Positions 8,431 to 16,781 of a DNA stretch of 64,000 nt are shown piece by piece. The notes under the pieces are model-generated. The model saw only the letters and a list, made by a program, of their open reading frames with translations. It had not been told where the DNA came from and ran no database searches. How positions within the stretch are numbered: the first letter of the stretch is position 1; the number at the start of each line of letters is the position of its first letter. This stretch comes from ZC4RG25 sp041687075 (lineage in GTDB: Bacteria; Pseudomonadota; Alphaproteobacteria; Rhizobiales; Hyphomicrobiaceae): assembly GCA_041687075.1 (NCBI GenBank), contig JAWLCO010000005.1:1-64000 (forward strand), written 5' to 3'. A program made the position numbers and the translations under genes.

Positions 8431-9459
8431 TTAGCGCCCCAGCTCAGCCAGGAACTTCTTCAGCAGGTCGACGCCCTTGGCGGTCAACTCATCCTCACTG
8501 GCATAGGCCTCCCATAGCTCGCGGGCGGCGCCCTCCATCTTGGCCCATTCTTCTTCGGGAATGACGGAAATCTGAACGCCGGCCGCCTGCATTTCCTGCA
8601 TGGCCTTGGCATCGGTCATTGCGCTGCGAGCGATGTAGTCGAAAGAGGAAGCAACAGCAGCCTCGTTCAGGATGGCCTTGAGATCATCCGGCAACTGGTT
8701 CCAGGCCGCCATATTGACCGCGAAGAAATTGTTCGGGACCGGCATCGGCGAAGGCTGCACGTAGTACTTCGCGACCTCATGGTAGGAGTTGTTCTTGTTT
8801 CCTGCCGGGCTCGCCCAGCGCGCCGCGTCGATCGTGCCAGTGGCCAGGCCGGTGTAAATGTCACCGCCCCCCATGAAGACCGGCGTCGCACCCATCTTTT
8901 CGTACCACTTTGCTTCCAACCCGAACGAACGGATCTTAAGCCCCTTGAAGTCCTCCGCGGACGTAATCGGCTTCTTCGATACGATATCCCAGGGCGGAGA
9001 AAGCTGAGGACCAAGATAAAAGACGCCATGCTTGGCATAGGCTTCGCGGACCAGATCCAGGAAGCCATACTTATAGAAAAAGTTGTAGCGCTCGATCGGC
9101 GTCCGCAGAGACCCGGGCACCCCGTTTTCTAGGTTTGCCATCGGTCCGATCTTGCCGGCGAAATAGCCACCGGTGAGAACTCCCATCTCGACCATACCTG
9201 CGCCAACGGCCTCGAGCCCTTCCTGAACCGGGAACAGAGCGCCGACGGGGAAGACCTGGAATGAGATGCGCCCGCCCGACATTTCCTCTGCGAGCTTGGC
9301 GAACTTCTCCTCGACTGCCACGTAACCCGGCTCTCCGGGATTGAGGTTGCTCTGAATGCGCCAGTTGAACTCGGCCGCATTTGCAGCCCCAACCGCTGCG
9401 ATGGAAACAACGCCTGACGCAACTGCGCATACCAGTTTACGGATCAGTCGCATAAGCAT
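8431..9459 (-). CDS. dctP: TRAP transporter periplasmic solute-binding protein (DctP)
   Basis: 342 aa exported receptor of the TRAP system. It has a cleavable signal peptide (basic start, hydrophobic core, AANAA-type cleavage near residue 29). The mature part has family motifs: GRISFQVFPVGALFP, EGLEAVGAGMVEMGVL, FKGLKIRSFGLEAKWYEKMGA (its Arg contacts the ligand carboxylate in studied members), and MGGGDIYTGLATGTIDAARW, followed by NNFFAVNMAAWNQLP. The SD GGGAGAGGG precedes the ATG at 9459. This clade often binds monocarboxylates or oxoacids, but the ligand cannot be read from the sequence. The upstream region carries three IclR-type sites. Confidence 0.94.
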   Translation of the reverse strand: MLMRLIRKLVCAVASGVVSIAAVGAANAAEFNWRIQSNLNPGEPGYVAVEEKFAKLAEEMSGGRISFQVFPVGALFPVQEGLEAVGAGMVEMGVLTGGYFAGKIGPMANLENGVPGSLRTPIERYNFFYKYGFLDLVREAYAKHGVFYLGPQLSPPWDIVSKKPITSAEDFKGLKIRSFGLEAKWYEKMGATPVFMGGGDIYTGLATGTIDAARWASPAGNKNNSYHEVAKYYVQPSPMPVPNNFFAVNMAAWNQLPDDLKAILNEAAVASSFDYIARSAMTDAKAMQEMQAAGVQISVIPEEEWAKMEGAARELWEAYASEDELTAKGVDLLKKFLAELGR

Positions 9460-9796
9460 ACCCTCTCCCTGCTGAAAGCACGGTTAGCCTCCCGTCGGGG
9501 CTAGCTCGATAATCTCGGACAGTCCTCGAATCGAAACCCAGAACGACGCCATTCACGAGTTTCGATTTTCGATACTCAATTTCTTTTCCTGAAACTGTGT
9601 CATGAGCCAACAATGGTGTCAACGGGCCCACTGAGACGGGGTATCTCAACGTCTTGGCTGGAGCAGGCGCAGATAAGAGGCGAGCCTGGCGGTTCCGGCC
9701 CGCAAGCGCTCAGCCAACCGCTTATTGTCAGAAGTTCCGGCTGGCACCCCTGGTCGACAGCAGGGGTGACGAGCGGATTTGAAGGCGCCGAGCCTG
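9460..9796. other. intergenic region: end of tlpA, promoter of the TRAP operon
   Basis: This 337-bp spacer has no supported gene. The left half (9500-9600) is AT-richer and holds the TCGAT-type sites listed separately. The right half, next to the tlpA stop, shows no clear intrinsic terminator. Short frames through it lack a start site or similarity. Confidence 0.6.
9505..9575. promoter_or_regulatory. cluster of three IclR-type sites upstream of dctP
   Basis: Three elements resemble the hyuA palindrome: CTCGATAATCTCG at 9505-9517, TCGAATCGAAA at 9526-9536 and TTTCGATTTTCGATA at 9560-9574. They lie 46-115 bp upstream of the dctP start. They share the TTTCGAT / ATCGAAA half-sites with 5580-5594. 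Co-control of the TRAP and hyu operons by one IclR protein is inferred. Confidence 0.5.
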
Positions 9797-10441
9797 TCAG
9801 GACCCCAGCACCGCCTCGATCAGCCGCTTCGCATCCCCGCTGTCCCATTCCGCGGGGCCGGTGAGGCGGCCGATTTCGCGGCCTTCGCCATCGATCAGGA
9901 GGGTTGCGGGCAGGCCGACGGCTTTCAGGTGGGAAGTGGCGCGGCCGGTAGAGTCGACGTAGAGGTTGAGGGCTTCGACGTTGATCTGGTCCAGGAACTT
10001 TTTCGAGGCTTCGGCGCCACCGCGATCGACACTCAGGGCAACGACCTCGAAGTTATCGGACCCGAGCGCCTGCTGGAGGCGATCGAGTGCGGGCATTTCC
10101 TTGCGGCAGGGTGCACACCATGTGGCCCACAGGTTCAGAAGAACGACCCTGCCCTGCCAGTCTTTCAGGCTGCGCTCGGCGCCCGTGCCGTCGACGAAGG
10201 TGAACTCGGGCAGCCGCTCCGGCTCCTTCTTGAAGACGAACGCAGCCATCTCGCCCTTGCTCAGCGGATTGGCGCCCGGACCGGCAGGCAGCGCCTGCAC
10301 GGTCGGGGCCGACGGCTCGGCCGCGGTCACCGGCGAGCTGACGTTGTCATTCCGGCCCAGGGTGACGTATACCGCGCCAAATCCGACCAGCGCTGCCGCG
10401 AGAATAACAAGCACGGATCTGGCGGAAGTCGAACTGAACAT
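9797..10441 (-). CDS. tlpA: TlpA-like membrane-anchored thiol:disulfide oxidoreductase
   Basis: 214 aa. A single N-terminal membrane anchor (residues about 9-27) is followed by a Pro/Ala-rich linker and a periplasmic thioredoxin fold. The redox motif WCAPC has Cys109 and Cys112, and a cis-Pro region (VGLPATLLIDGEG) is present. TlpA proteins reduce Cys pairs in the periplasm, for example in cytochrome c oxidase copper-centre assembly. The gene is divergent from argH with a 66-bp gap, an arrangement common in Hyphomicrobiales. No strong ribosome-binding site is seen before the ATG at 10441. Confidence 0.9.
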   Translation of the reverse strand: MFSSTSARSVLVILAAALVGFGAVYVTLGRNDNVSSPVTAAEPSAPTVQALPAGPGANPLSKGEMAAFVFKKEPERLPEFTFVDGTGAERSLKDWQGRVVLLNLWATWCAPCRKEMPALDRLQQALGSDNFEVVALSVDRGGAEASKKFLDQINVEALNLYVDSTGRATSHLKAVGLPATLLIDGEGREIGRLTGPAEWDSGDAKRLIEAVLGS

Positions 10442-10507
10442 AGCGCGTACTCGGCCCCTTTCCTCTATCAGCGGACGCGTTTCAATCTGAACCGGGAGCC
10501 CCGATCC

Positions 10508-11911
10508 ATGAACAACAATTCGGCCAACCGCCCGGCCAACAAAATGTGGGGAGGCCGGTTCGCCATGTCACCGGCCCAGATCATGGAAGAGATTAACGCC
10601 TCCATCGGTTTCGACAAAGCTCTCGCCCCCCAGGATATCCGTGGCTCAAAGGCGCATGCGGCAATGCTTGCCGCCCAGGGGATCATCTCGAGGGAGGATG
10701 AAGCCGCCATACAGGCCGGTCTCGACCAGGTGATGAGCGAAATCGAGTCGGGCCAGTTCACGTTCTCGCGCGCGCTCGAGGACGTTCACATGAACATCGA
10801 GGCACGCCTGCGGGACCTCATCGGCGCACCGGCGGGGCGGCTGCATACGGCCAGGTCCCGCAACGACCAGGTGGCGCTCGATTTTCGCCTTTGGGTGCGG
10901 GACCGGATCGACGCGCTGGACGAAGGGCTTGCCAAGTTGCAGCTCGCCCTTGCGCGCAAGGCGGAGGCGCATGCGGCAACCATCATGCCGGGCTTCACTC
11001 ATCTGCAGCCGGCCCAGCCGGTCACGTTCGGCCACCACCTGCTTGCCTATGTCGAAATGCTGGCGCGCGACCGCGGCCGGCTGAGGGATGCCCGCGCACG
11101 GCTCAACGAATGTCCATTGGGCTCGGCGGCACTGGCCGGCACGTCCTTTCCGATCGACCGCGAGATGACGGCGCGTGCGCTGGACTTCGACCGGCCGACG
11201 GCGAACTCACTCGACAGCGTTTCGGATCGCGATTTCGCGCTCGAGACGCTCGCCGCTGCCAGCATCGCCGCCATGCATCTGTCGCGGCTGGCCGAGGAGA
11301 TCGTGATCTGGATGACGCCGCAGTTCGGCTTCATCCGGCTGTCGGACCGGTTCACCACCGGGTCGTCCATCATGCCTCAAAAGCGCAACCCGGACGCGGC
11401 CGAGCTGGCGCGCGCCAAGGTCGGGCGCATCGCCGCCGCGTTCCAGAGCCTTCTGATGGTTATGAAGGGCCTTCCCCTGACCTATTCGAAGGACATGCAG
11501 GAGGACAAGGAGGTCACCTTCGACGCGCTCGACAGCTTCGGTCTCGCTATCGCAGCCATGGCCGGAATGGTGGAGGACATGGAGCCGAACCCCGAGGCCA
11601 TGCGACAGGCGGCTGGGCGCGGCTACTCGACAGCGACCGATCTGGCCGACTGGCTGGTCCGCACGCTCAATGTGCCGTTCCGCGATGCCCACCACATCAC
11701 CGGCCGCATAGTCGCCGAGGCGGAAGCGCGGGGCGTCGAGCTCGAGAACCTGCCACTCGAGGCAATGCAGGCGATCGAGCCGCGCATTACCGGAGACGTC
11801 TACTCCGTGTTGGGCGTTGAGAACTCTGTGAAAAGCCGCACGAGCTATGGTGGAACCGCGCCACACAACGTTCACCAAATTGCTCGCGAGTGGATTAAGC
11901 GGTTGGGCTGA
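10508..11911 (+). CDS. argH: argininosuccinate lyase
   Basis: 467 aa, normal length. It splits argininosuccinate to arginine and fumarate. Seen: MWGGRFAMSPAQIMEEINAS at the start, LEDVHMNIEARLRDLIG, GRLHTARSRNDQVALDFRLW, and the fumarase/ASL superfamily signature GSSIMPQKRNPDAAEL near residue 290, with the catalytic Ser in the flexible loop. The ATG at 10508 has GGGAG upstream; in-frame codons extending to 9779 overlap tlpA on the opposite strand and are not coding. It lies divergent to tlpA and 92 bp before a small secreted protein gene. Confidence 0.96.
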   Translation: MNNNSANRPANKMWGGRFAMSPAQIMEEINASIGFDKALAPQDIRGSKAHAAMLAAQGIISREDEAAIQAGLDQVMSEIESGQFTFSRALEDVHMNIEARLRDLIGAPAGRLHTARSRNDQVALDFRLWVRDRIDALDEGLAKLQLALARKAEAHAATIMPGFTHLQPAQPVTFGHHLLAYVEMLARDRGRLRDARARLNECPLGSAALAGTSFPIDREMTARALDFDRPTANSLDSVSDRDFALETLAAASIAAMHLSRLAEEIVIWMTPQFGFIRLSDRFTTGSSIMPQKRNPDAAELARAKVGRIAAAFQSLLMVMKGLPLTYSKDMQEDKEVTFDALDSFGLAIAAMAGMVEDMEPNPEAMRQAAGRGYSTATDLADWLVRTLNVPFRDAHHITGRIVAEAEARGVELENLPLEAMQAIEPRITGDVYSVLGVENSVKSRTSYGGTAPHNVHQIAREWIKRLG

Positions 11912-12003
11912 GGACAGCTTACAGCCTATTCTCCCTGCGAATCAGAATCTTAGTAGCCCCGAAAGGAGGGGGCTGTCCGAGCTTTTGGGGGGAACTCGGG
12001 ACG

Positions 12004-12306
12004 ATGCGGGGTCTGCTGCTGGCTGGCGCTCTCTGCGCTGGCTATCTGTTTTCATGTGCCCCAAGCTTCGGCGACACAATCGAAACTTGGACGTACTACG
12101 AGTGCGTGCAGGACTGCCGGGACAACGCACCGGCATCAATGACGCTGAACCAGTGCATCATTGAAAAGAATTGCGCACAGTACCCCCGTCCTCAGCGCAC
12201 ATACGAAGACTGCGTGAGCTTCTGCGAAGCCCAGAGCGCGCTGACAGGCCAACCGATGCAGCTGTGCATCGCAAGACTTGTTTGCAGCCAATACCCACGA
12301 GAATGA
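12004..12306 (+). CDS. small secreted Cys-rich protein with an internal duplication
   Basis: 100 aa; function unknown. A signal peptide (about residues 1-23) precedes two tandem repeats, residues 30-64 and 66-100. Each has C-x3-C, a 12-13 residue gap, C-x5-C and a closing QYPR: Cys34/38/51/57 and Cys70/74/88/94. Eight Cys in the mature chain suggest a disulfide-stabilised periplasmic protein. A GGGGGGA stretch lies about 13 bp upstream of the ATG. The gene lies between argH and the convergent class I LysRS gene. No known family could be named. Confidence 0.7.
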   Translation: MRGLLLAGALCAGYLFSCAPSFGDTIETWTYYECVQDCRDNAPASMTLNQCIIEKNCAQYPRPQRTYEDCVSFCEAQSALTGQPMQLCIARLVCSQYPRE

Positions 12307-12321
12307 GCCGGTCGCCGGCGG

Positions 12322-12339
12322 AGCGGCCTTCAGGCCGCT
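12322..12339. terminator. hairpin at the convergent gene ends (bidirectional terminator candidate)
   Basis: AGCGGCC (12322-12328) and GGCCGCT (12333-12339) form a perfect 7-bp stem with a TTCA loop. The LysRS stop codon (minus strand, 12332-12330) sits in the loop. There is no T-tract on either side, so intrinsic termination is uncertain. Confidence 0.35.
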
Positions 12340-13955
12340 GCGGTCTCCGCGGCGAGCTCTCCTGCCAGAGCCTTCCGGATCAACGCCCGCGTCTCCTCGA
12401 TGCCGTAGAGCTCGATGAAGGAGCCGAATCGCGGGCCTTGTGATTGGCCAAGCAGCACCTCGTAGATCGCCCTGAACCAGTCGCGCAGCTTGTCGGCGAA
12501 GCCGTTCGCCTTGCCGACCTCATAGACGATGTTCTGCAGGTCTTCGGCCGATGCATCCGTCGCAGCCTTGCCAAGCTCCCGTTCCAGCGCCTCGAGCGCC
12601 CGACGCTCGGTATCATCCGGCGGCCGATACTTCTTTGCCGGGCGAACGAAGTCGCGGTAGTACGCCACCGCATACTCGGCGAGATGATCGAGCACCGGAT
12701 ACGTCTCGGGACTCGCATCCGGCGCGTGCCGGCGGATGAAGCCCCACAGCACGGACTTGTCCTCGGCATTCGAGGCCGCAACGAGGTTCAGCAGCAGGCC
12801 ATAGGTGATCGGCAGCTCCGCCTTCGGCGGCTCGCCGGCGTGGATGTGCCAGGCCGGGTTGTCGAGCCTTTCCTTCTGGCCCTGTGACGGGTAGGCGGCG
12901 AGGAGCTGCAGGTACTCGTCGACGGCGCGCGGGATCACGTCGAAGTAAAGCCGCTTCGCCGACTTCGGCTTCTGGAACATGAACAGCGCCAGGCTTTCCG
13001 GCGTCGCGTAGGTCAGCCACTCGTCGATGGTCAGGCCATTGCCGATCGACTTGGAGATCTTCTGGCCCTTTTCGTCGAGGAACAGCTCGTAGATGAAGCC
13101 CTCCGGCGGTGTGGCACCGAGCGCGCGGCAGATCTTCGAGGACAGCGTCACCGAGTCGATCAGGTCCTTGCCGGCCATCTCGTAATCGACGCCGAGCGCC
13201 GTCCACCTGAGCGCCCAGTCTGCCTTCCACTGGCACTTCACGCGCCCGCCGGTGACCGGCGTTTCCACCTTCTCGCCGGTTTCCGGATCGAGATAGACGA
13301 TCGTGCCCTTGTCGGGGTGCCGCTCGAGCGTCGGCACCTGCAGGACGCGGCCCGTCCGTTGACAGATCGGCAGGAAGGGCGAGTACGTGGCGCGCCGCTC
13401 CGGCCCGAGCGTCGGAAGGATGATCTCCTTCACCTTGTCGTAGACCGCGAGCATCTTGAGCAGCGTGGCATCGAACCGGCCGGACCGGTAGCAGGCCGTC
13501 GCAGAGAAGAACTCGTACTCGAAGCCGAACCGGTCGAGGAAGTCGCGCAGCATCGCGTTGTTGTGGTGGGCAAAGCTCTCGAACTTGCCGAACGGGTCGG
13601 GCACGCTCGTCAGCGGCTTGTTGAGGTGCTCCTGCAGCATCTCCTTGTTCGGCACGTTGTCCGGCACCTTGCGCATACCGTCCATGTCGTCGGAGAAACA
13701 GATGAGCCGCGTCGGCCACTCATCCTTGGTCAGCACGTGGAACGCGTGGCGCACCATGCTCGTGCGCGCCACCTCGCCGAACGTGCCGATGTGGGGCAGC
13801 CCGGACGGCCCATAGCCCGTCTCGAAGATCACCGTCTTCTCCGGCCCGATCTTCAGCCGCTCCAGGCGCTGAACGAGCCGCCGCGCCTCCTCGAACGGCC
13901 AGGCACGCGACTGGCTGGCGGTTTCGGCAAGTGCGGGATCGATCGTCTTGGTCAT
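12330..13955 (-). CDS. lysK: class I lysyl-tRNA synthetase
   Basis: 541 aa. It charges tRNA-Lys using the class I (Rossmann) fold, unrelated to the usual bacterial class II LysS. Seen: the HIGH-type signature in YGPSGLPHIGTFGEV near residues 48-62, CFSDDMDGMRKVP, and the KMSKS-type loop KISKSIGNGLTIDEW. This enzyme is characteristic of archaea and alphaproteobacteria (Hyphomicrobiales, Rhodobacterales). The start is the ATG at 13955. It is convergent with the small Cys-rich gene; the reverse-strand hairpin overlaps its stop. Confidence 0.95.
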   Translation of the reverse strand: MTKTIDPALAETASQSRAWPFEEARRLVQRLERLKIGPEKTVIFETGYGPSGLPHIGTFGEVARTSMVRHAFHVLTKDEWPTRLICFSDDMDGMRKVPDNVPNKEMLQEHLNKPLTSVPDPFGKFESFAHHNNAMLRDFLDRFGFEYEFFSATACYRSGRFDATLLKMLAVYDKVKEIILPTLGPERRATYSPFLPICQRTGRVLQVPTLERHPDKGTIVYLDPETGEKVETPVTGGRVKCQWKADWALRWTALGVDYEMAGKDLIDSVTLSSKICRALGATPPEGFIYELFLDEKGQKISKSIGNGLTIDEWLTYATPESLALFMFQKPKSAKRLYFDVIPRAVDEYLQLLAAYPSQGQKERLDNPAWHIHAGEPPKAELPITYGLLLNLVAASNAEDKSVLWGFIRRHAPDASPETYPVLDHLAEYAVAYYRDFVRPAKKYRPPDDTERRALEALERELGKAATDASAEDLQNIVYEVGKANGFADKLRDWFRAIYEVLLGQSQGPRFGSFIELYGIEETRALIRKALAGELAAETAAA

Positions 13956-14121
13956 TTTACCGGGTGCGCGAAAGCAACGCGCTGCTTTGCTGCTTTTGTT
14001 TACGAGTTGCGGCGCAACCTATGTGGAGCAGTTTGGGGCGTCAATCGCAACGGCCGCATTCACGTTCGATTGACGTGTGATACATGAGCACGAACCGTAA
14101 ATGTTCGCGAATGGGGAACGC

Positions 14122-14535
14122 ATGTCTGCTCGCCTGACGCCGCAAGAGGCTCTCGTCTATGCAATGATCACCGTTTCCGCGGTGGATCGCGCCATGACCG
14201 ACGACGAGCTGTCACGCATTGGCTCGATCGTAGAACAGCTCCCGCCGTTCCAGGGCCTCGGCCGCGACTGGCTCGTGAGAAAGGCCGAAGAGTGCGGCTC
14301 GGTTCTGTCCGAGACCGGCGGACTCGGAAAGATTCTGGACCTGATCGCCGAGGTCCTGCCGCAGCGCCTGCGCGAGACCGCTTACGTGCTCGCTGCCGAG
14401 GTGGCTGCATCGGACCTCAAGGTGAAAATCGAGGAGGTGCGCTTTCTCGAGATGCTGGCCGACAAGCTGAACCTCGATGCGCTCACCTGCGCGGCTCTCG
14501 AACGCGCTGCGCGGGCACGGCACCAACGGATCTAG
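14122..14535 (+). CDS. TerB-like protein
   Basis: 137 aa, all-helical. It resembles the TerB/DjlA-N fold: LTPQEALVYAMITVSAVDRAMTDDE at the N-terminus, with the acidic metal-binding type residues D...DDE, and a matching second half (AYVLAAEVAASDLKVKIEE). TerB proteins bind metal and are linked to membrane stress complexes; the role of the solitary alphaproteobacterial form is not known. The ATG at 14122 follows GGGGAACGC; an upstream in-frame ATG at 14101 has no SD. No other ter genes are nearby, so a tellurite-resistance role is not supported. Confidence 0.75.
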   Translation: MSARLTPQEALVYAMITVSAVDRAMTDDELSRIGSIVEQLPPFQGLGRDWLVRKAEECGSVLSETGGLGKILDLIAEVLPQRLRETAYVLAAEVAASDLKVKIEEVRFLEMLADKLNLDALTCAALERAARARHQRI

Positions 14536-14646
14536 CAAACGGGTGCTCCGCTTCCTTACTCCTCATCTCGACGCAGCTCAGCACGTCATTGGTGTCCGTC
14601 CTGATCCGCGATTCTGCCACAGAACCCGGCGTCTCCAGCACCCAAG

Positions 14647-14694
14647 ATCCCGTGTCTGCGGTGCACCGCTAAAGCGCTGCACCGCGCACGGGAT
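14647..14694. repeat. inverted repeat (ATCCCGTG...CACGGGAT)
   Basis: ATCCCGTG at 14647-14654 pairs with CACGGGAT at 14687-14694; inside it CTGCGGTGC pairs with GCACCGCG nearly perfectly around a CTAAAG loop. It is one of several GATCCCG/CGGGATGAC-type intergenic hairpins in the window. Confidence 0.6.
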
Positions 14695-14740
14695 GACGGG
14701 TCAGTGAAGGACCTGGGCTCGCAGCAAGACGGCCGCTTCA

Positions 14741-14860
14741 GCCCTCCCCCGTGACGGGGAGGGCGGCGCGGCCAAGCCGCGCGGGTGGGGTGGGGCCACG
14801 ATCGAGACGATTACGCCAGAGCACCCCCACCCCTAAACCCCTCCCCGCAAGGGGGAGGGG
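14741..14860. repeat. composite G/C-tract palindromic element
   Basis: Two palindromes bracket the unit: GCCCTCCCC...GGGGAGGGC (14741-14764) and CCCCTCCCC-GCAAG-GGGGAGGGG (14838-14860). The interior has GGGTGGGGTGGGG facing CACCCCCACCCC, so the whole unit can fold on itself. A similarly organised element follows lutC at 36727-36830. Such elements are common between genes in Hyphomicrobiales genomes. Confidence 0.6.
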
Positions 14861-14906
14861 GAATGGCGCCGTCTGTGCCGTGACTTCCCGAACCACAACC
14901 ACCCGT

Positions 14907-14954
14907 CATCCCGGACGCGCCGCAGCATGCAATGATGCGGCGCTGATCCGGGAT
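14907..14954. repeat. inverted repeat (ATCCCGGA...TCCGGGAT) with nested stem
   Basis: Outer arms ATCCCGGA and TCCGGGAT flank inner arms CGCCGCA and TGCGGCG around a GCATGCAATGA centre. The result is a long near-perfect hairpin in the 14.5-15.0 kb spacer. Confidence 0.6.
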
Positions 14955-15046
14955 CATCCCGCGGGCGCTGGCTCACCCAGCCGCAAGATTCCGTGCGGTG
15001 CATCGCTCGGGAGCAGCACCGCGCAGGGACGACGGGTGCGTAGGGC

Positions 15047-16000
15047 CTAAGCCTCAATTACTCCGACCGGCTTGCCGGCCAGCCAGCCTTCGATGGCGGT
15101 GACGATTCCGCCGTAGAAGACGCGATAGGTCTGCTCGGTGACGTAGCCGAGGTGCGGCGTCAGCAGCACGCGTGGAGCCGAGCGCAGGGGATGGTCGGCG
15201 GGAAGCGGCTCGCGGTCATAGACGTCGAGGGCGGCGGCAGCGATGCGGCCTTCCTGCAGCGCCGCGATGAGTGCCGTCTCGTCGATGATCGGCCCGCGCG
15301 AGGTGTTGATGAGGTGGGCAGAGGGCTTCATCAGAGCCAGCTCCCGCCCACCGATGAGCCCGCGGGTCCGGTCAGAGAGGCGGGTGTGAATGGAGATCAC
15401 GTCGGCGCGGCGAAGCAGGTCGTCCCTGTCGACTTTCTCGGCCCCGACCTCGTAGCAGCGCTGCTGGGTCAGGTTCTCGCTCCAGGCAACTACCTTCATC
15501 CCGAAGGCGCGGGCATACCGGGCCACCTGGCCACCCAACCGGCCGAGGCCGATCAGGCCCAAGGTCAGCCCGCGCAGGTCGCGGCCAATCGTCGTCTGCC
15601 AGCCGCCGCCCCGCATGCTGGCGGATTCCGTATGGATGTTGCGGGCGAGTGCGAGCATGAGCCCCATCGTCAGCTCGGCCGTGGCGTGGCCGGGGCTTTC
15701 GGTGCCGCAGACGAGCACCTTTTTCTTCGCGGCCGCGGCGACGTCGATAGCGGCATTGCGGTTTCCCGAGGTCACGATCAAACGCAGGTTCGGCAAGCGC
15801 TCGATCAGGCTCGCCGGGAACGGCGTGCGCTCGCGCATGAGACAAACGACATCGAAGCCGACCAGTGCGCGGGCGGCAGCATCCTCATCGGCGAAGGGCT
15901 CGTGAAAAACCGTGATCCTGTGGTTCTCCTGCAGCCGCGACCAGTCCGCCAGCTCCAGAGCCGCCTTCTGGTAATCATCAAGTATCGCAATCGCGACCAT
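15047..16000 (-). CDS. D-2-hydroxyacid dehydrogenase family protein
   Basis: 317 aa, NAD-dependent, SerA/GyaR superfamily. Seen: the nucleotide-binding glycine motif GLIGLGRLGGQVARYARAFGM, preceded by GHATAELTMGLMLALARN, then HTRLSDRTRGLIGG, NTSRGPIIDETALI (Arg/substrate region), ALDVYDREPLP (Glu) and LTPHLGYVT (catalytic His). The catalytic set is therefore complete. Substrate is not predictable; these enzymes reduce 2-oxoacids or oxidise phosphoglycerate-like acids. The ATG at 16000 has GGGAGGG upstream. It is divergent from the Zn-protease gene and ends at the repeat-rich spacer. Confidence 0.9.
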   Translation of the reverse strand: MVAIAILDDYQKAALELADWSRLQENHRITVFHEPFADEDAAARALVGFDVVCLMRERTPFPASLIERLPNLRLIVTSGNRNAAIDVAAAAKKKVLVCGTESPGHATAELTMGLMLALARNIHTESASMRGGGWQTTIGRDLRGLTLGLIGLGRLGGQVARYARAFGMKVVAWSENLTQQRCYEVGAEKVDRDDLLRRADVISIHTRLSDRTRGLIGGRELALMKPSAHLINTSRGPIIDETALIAALQEGRIAAAALDVYDREPLPADHPLRSAPRVLLTPHLGYVTEQTYRVFYGGIVTAIEGWLAGKPVGVIEA

Positions 16001-16094
16001 CTTGTGCCCTCCCTACTCGCCTGCTCTATGCTTTGCGCCTGAGGCGCCGGATGTCTACATAGGACGTTGCGGCCCGCATACTGGAGATACGCGC

Positions 16095-16781
16095 TTGGTC
16101 TGGCTTCTCATCATCGCCGCCATGGTCCTCGGGCTCGCCCTGTTGCCACAGGTCTGGGTGCGCCGGGTGATCGACAGGCATTCGGCGGACCGGCCGGATT
16201 TCCCCGGCACTGGCGGCCAGTTCGCGCGTCATCTGCTCGACCGGCTCGGCCTCGAGGGCGTCCGCGTAGAGGAAACGAAGCTCGGTGACCATTACGACCC
16301 CGACGCCAAGGCCGTGCGGCTGCTGCCAGCCCACTTTCGCGGCCGCTCCCTCTCGGCGGTTGTAATCGCCGCGCACGAGGTCGGCCATGCGATGCAGGAC
16401 GCCAACGACTATCCGCCGCTCAAGGCGCGGACCCGGATCGCGAAGCAGGCGCAGAAGGTCGAGTCCATGGGCGCGCTCGTGATGGTGGCTGCCCCGGTCC
16501 TGATGCTCATATCGAAGTCGCCCCACCTGCTCGTTCTGCAGGCGTTTGTCGGCATCCTGATCCTGTCGCTTACCATCCTGATCCACGCCTCGACACTGCC
16601 GATGGAGTACGACGCGAGCTTCCGCCGGGCCCTGCCGGTGTTGAAGGCGGGAGGCTACATACCGGCCAAGGATATGCGGGCAGCGCGGCAGATCCTCCGA
16701 GCCGCAGCCTTCACCTACGTGGCAGCAGCTGCAATGAGCCTGTTCAATGTGATGCGCTGGTTCCGGGTGCTGAGAATATGA
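16095..16781 (+). CDS. YugP-type membrane zinc metallopeptidase
   Basis: 228 aa. An N-terminal membrane helix is followed by a zincin motif HEVGH (His94, Glu95, His98), then two more membrane segments around residues 130-170 and a C-terminal helix. This is the Zn_peptidase_2 (YugP) layout. The start is assigned to a TTG at 16095 with GGAG eight bases upstream, because an upstream ATG at 16002 overlaps the divergent promoter and adds non-homologous residues. The stop overlaps the next gene as ATGA, implying co-translation with the Cys-rich secreted protein. The physiological substrate is unknown. Confidence 0.85.
   Translation: MVWLLIIAAMVLGLALLPQVWVRRVIDRHSADRPDFPGTGGQFARHLLDRLGLEGVRVEETKLGDHYDPDAKAVRLLPAHFRGRSLSAVVIAAHEVGHAMQDANDYPPLKARTRIAKQAQKVESMGALVMVAAPVLMLISKSPHLLVLQAFVGILILSLTILIHASTLPMEYDASFRRALPVLKAGGYIPAKDMRAARQILRAAAFTYVAAAAMSLFNVMRWFRVLRI

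Larger units (their letters stand above)
14536..15046. other. repeat-rich intergenic spacer without genes
   Basis: 511 bp between the TerB-like gene and the hydroxyacid dehydrogenase end. At least four hairpin-forming elements fill it: 14647-14694, 14741-14764, 14838-14860 and 14907-14954. Short frames here cross the palindromes and have no family similarity. This looks like a stack of dispersed intergenic repeats. Confidence 0.65.

Noticed and set aside
9779..10507. In-frame upstream extension of argH
   Set aside because: Antisense to tlpA; ArgH begins at 10508 with an SD.
14122..14535. Tellurite resistance locus
   Set aside because: Only one TerB-like gene; terC, terD and terE are absent nearby.
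14536..15046. Possible CRISPR array or IS remnant
   Set aside because: The repeats are palindromic, unequal and unspaced; no transposase fragment or terminal inverted repeats with target duplication.
14751..15050. 99-codon + strand frame in the repeat spacer
   Set aside because: Built from palindromic repeats; no SD or similarity.
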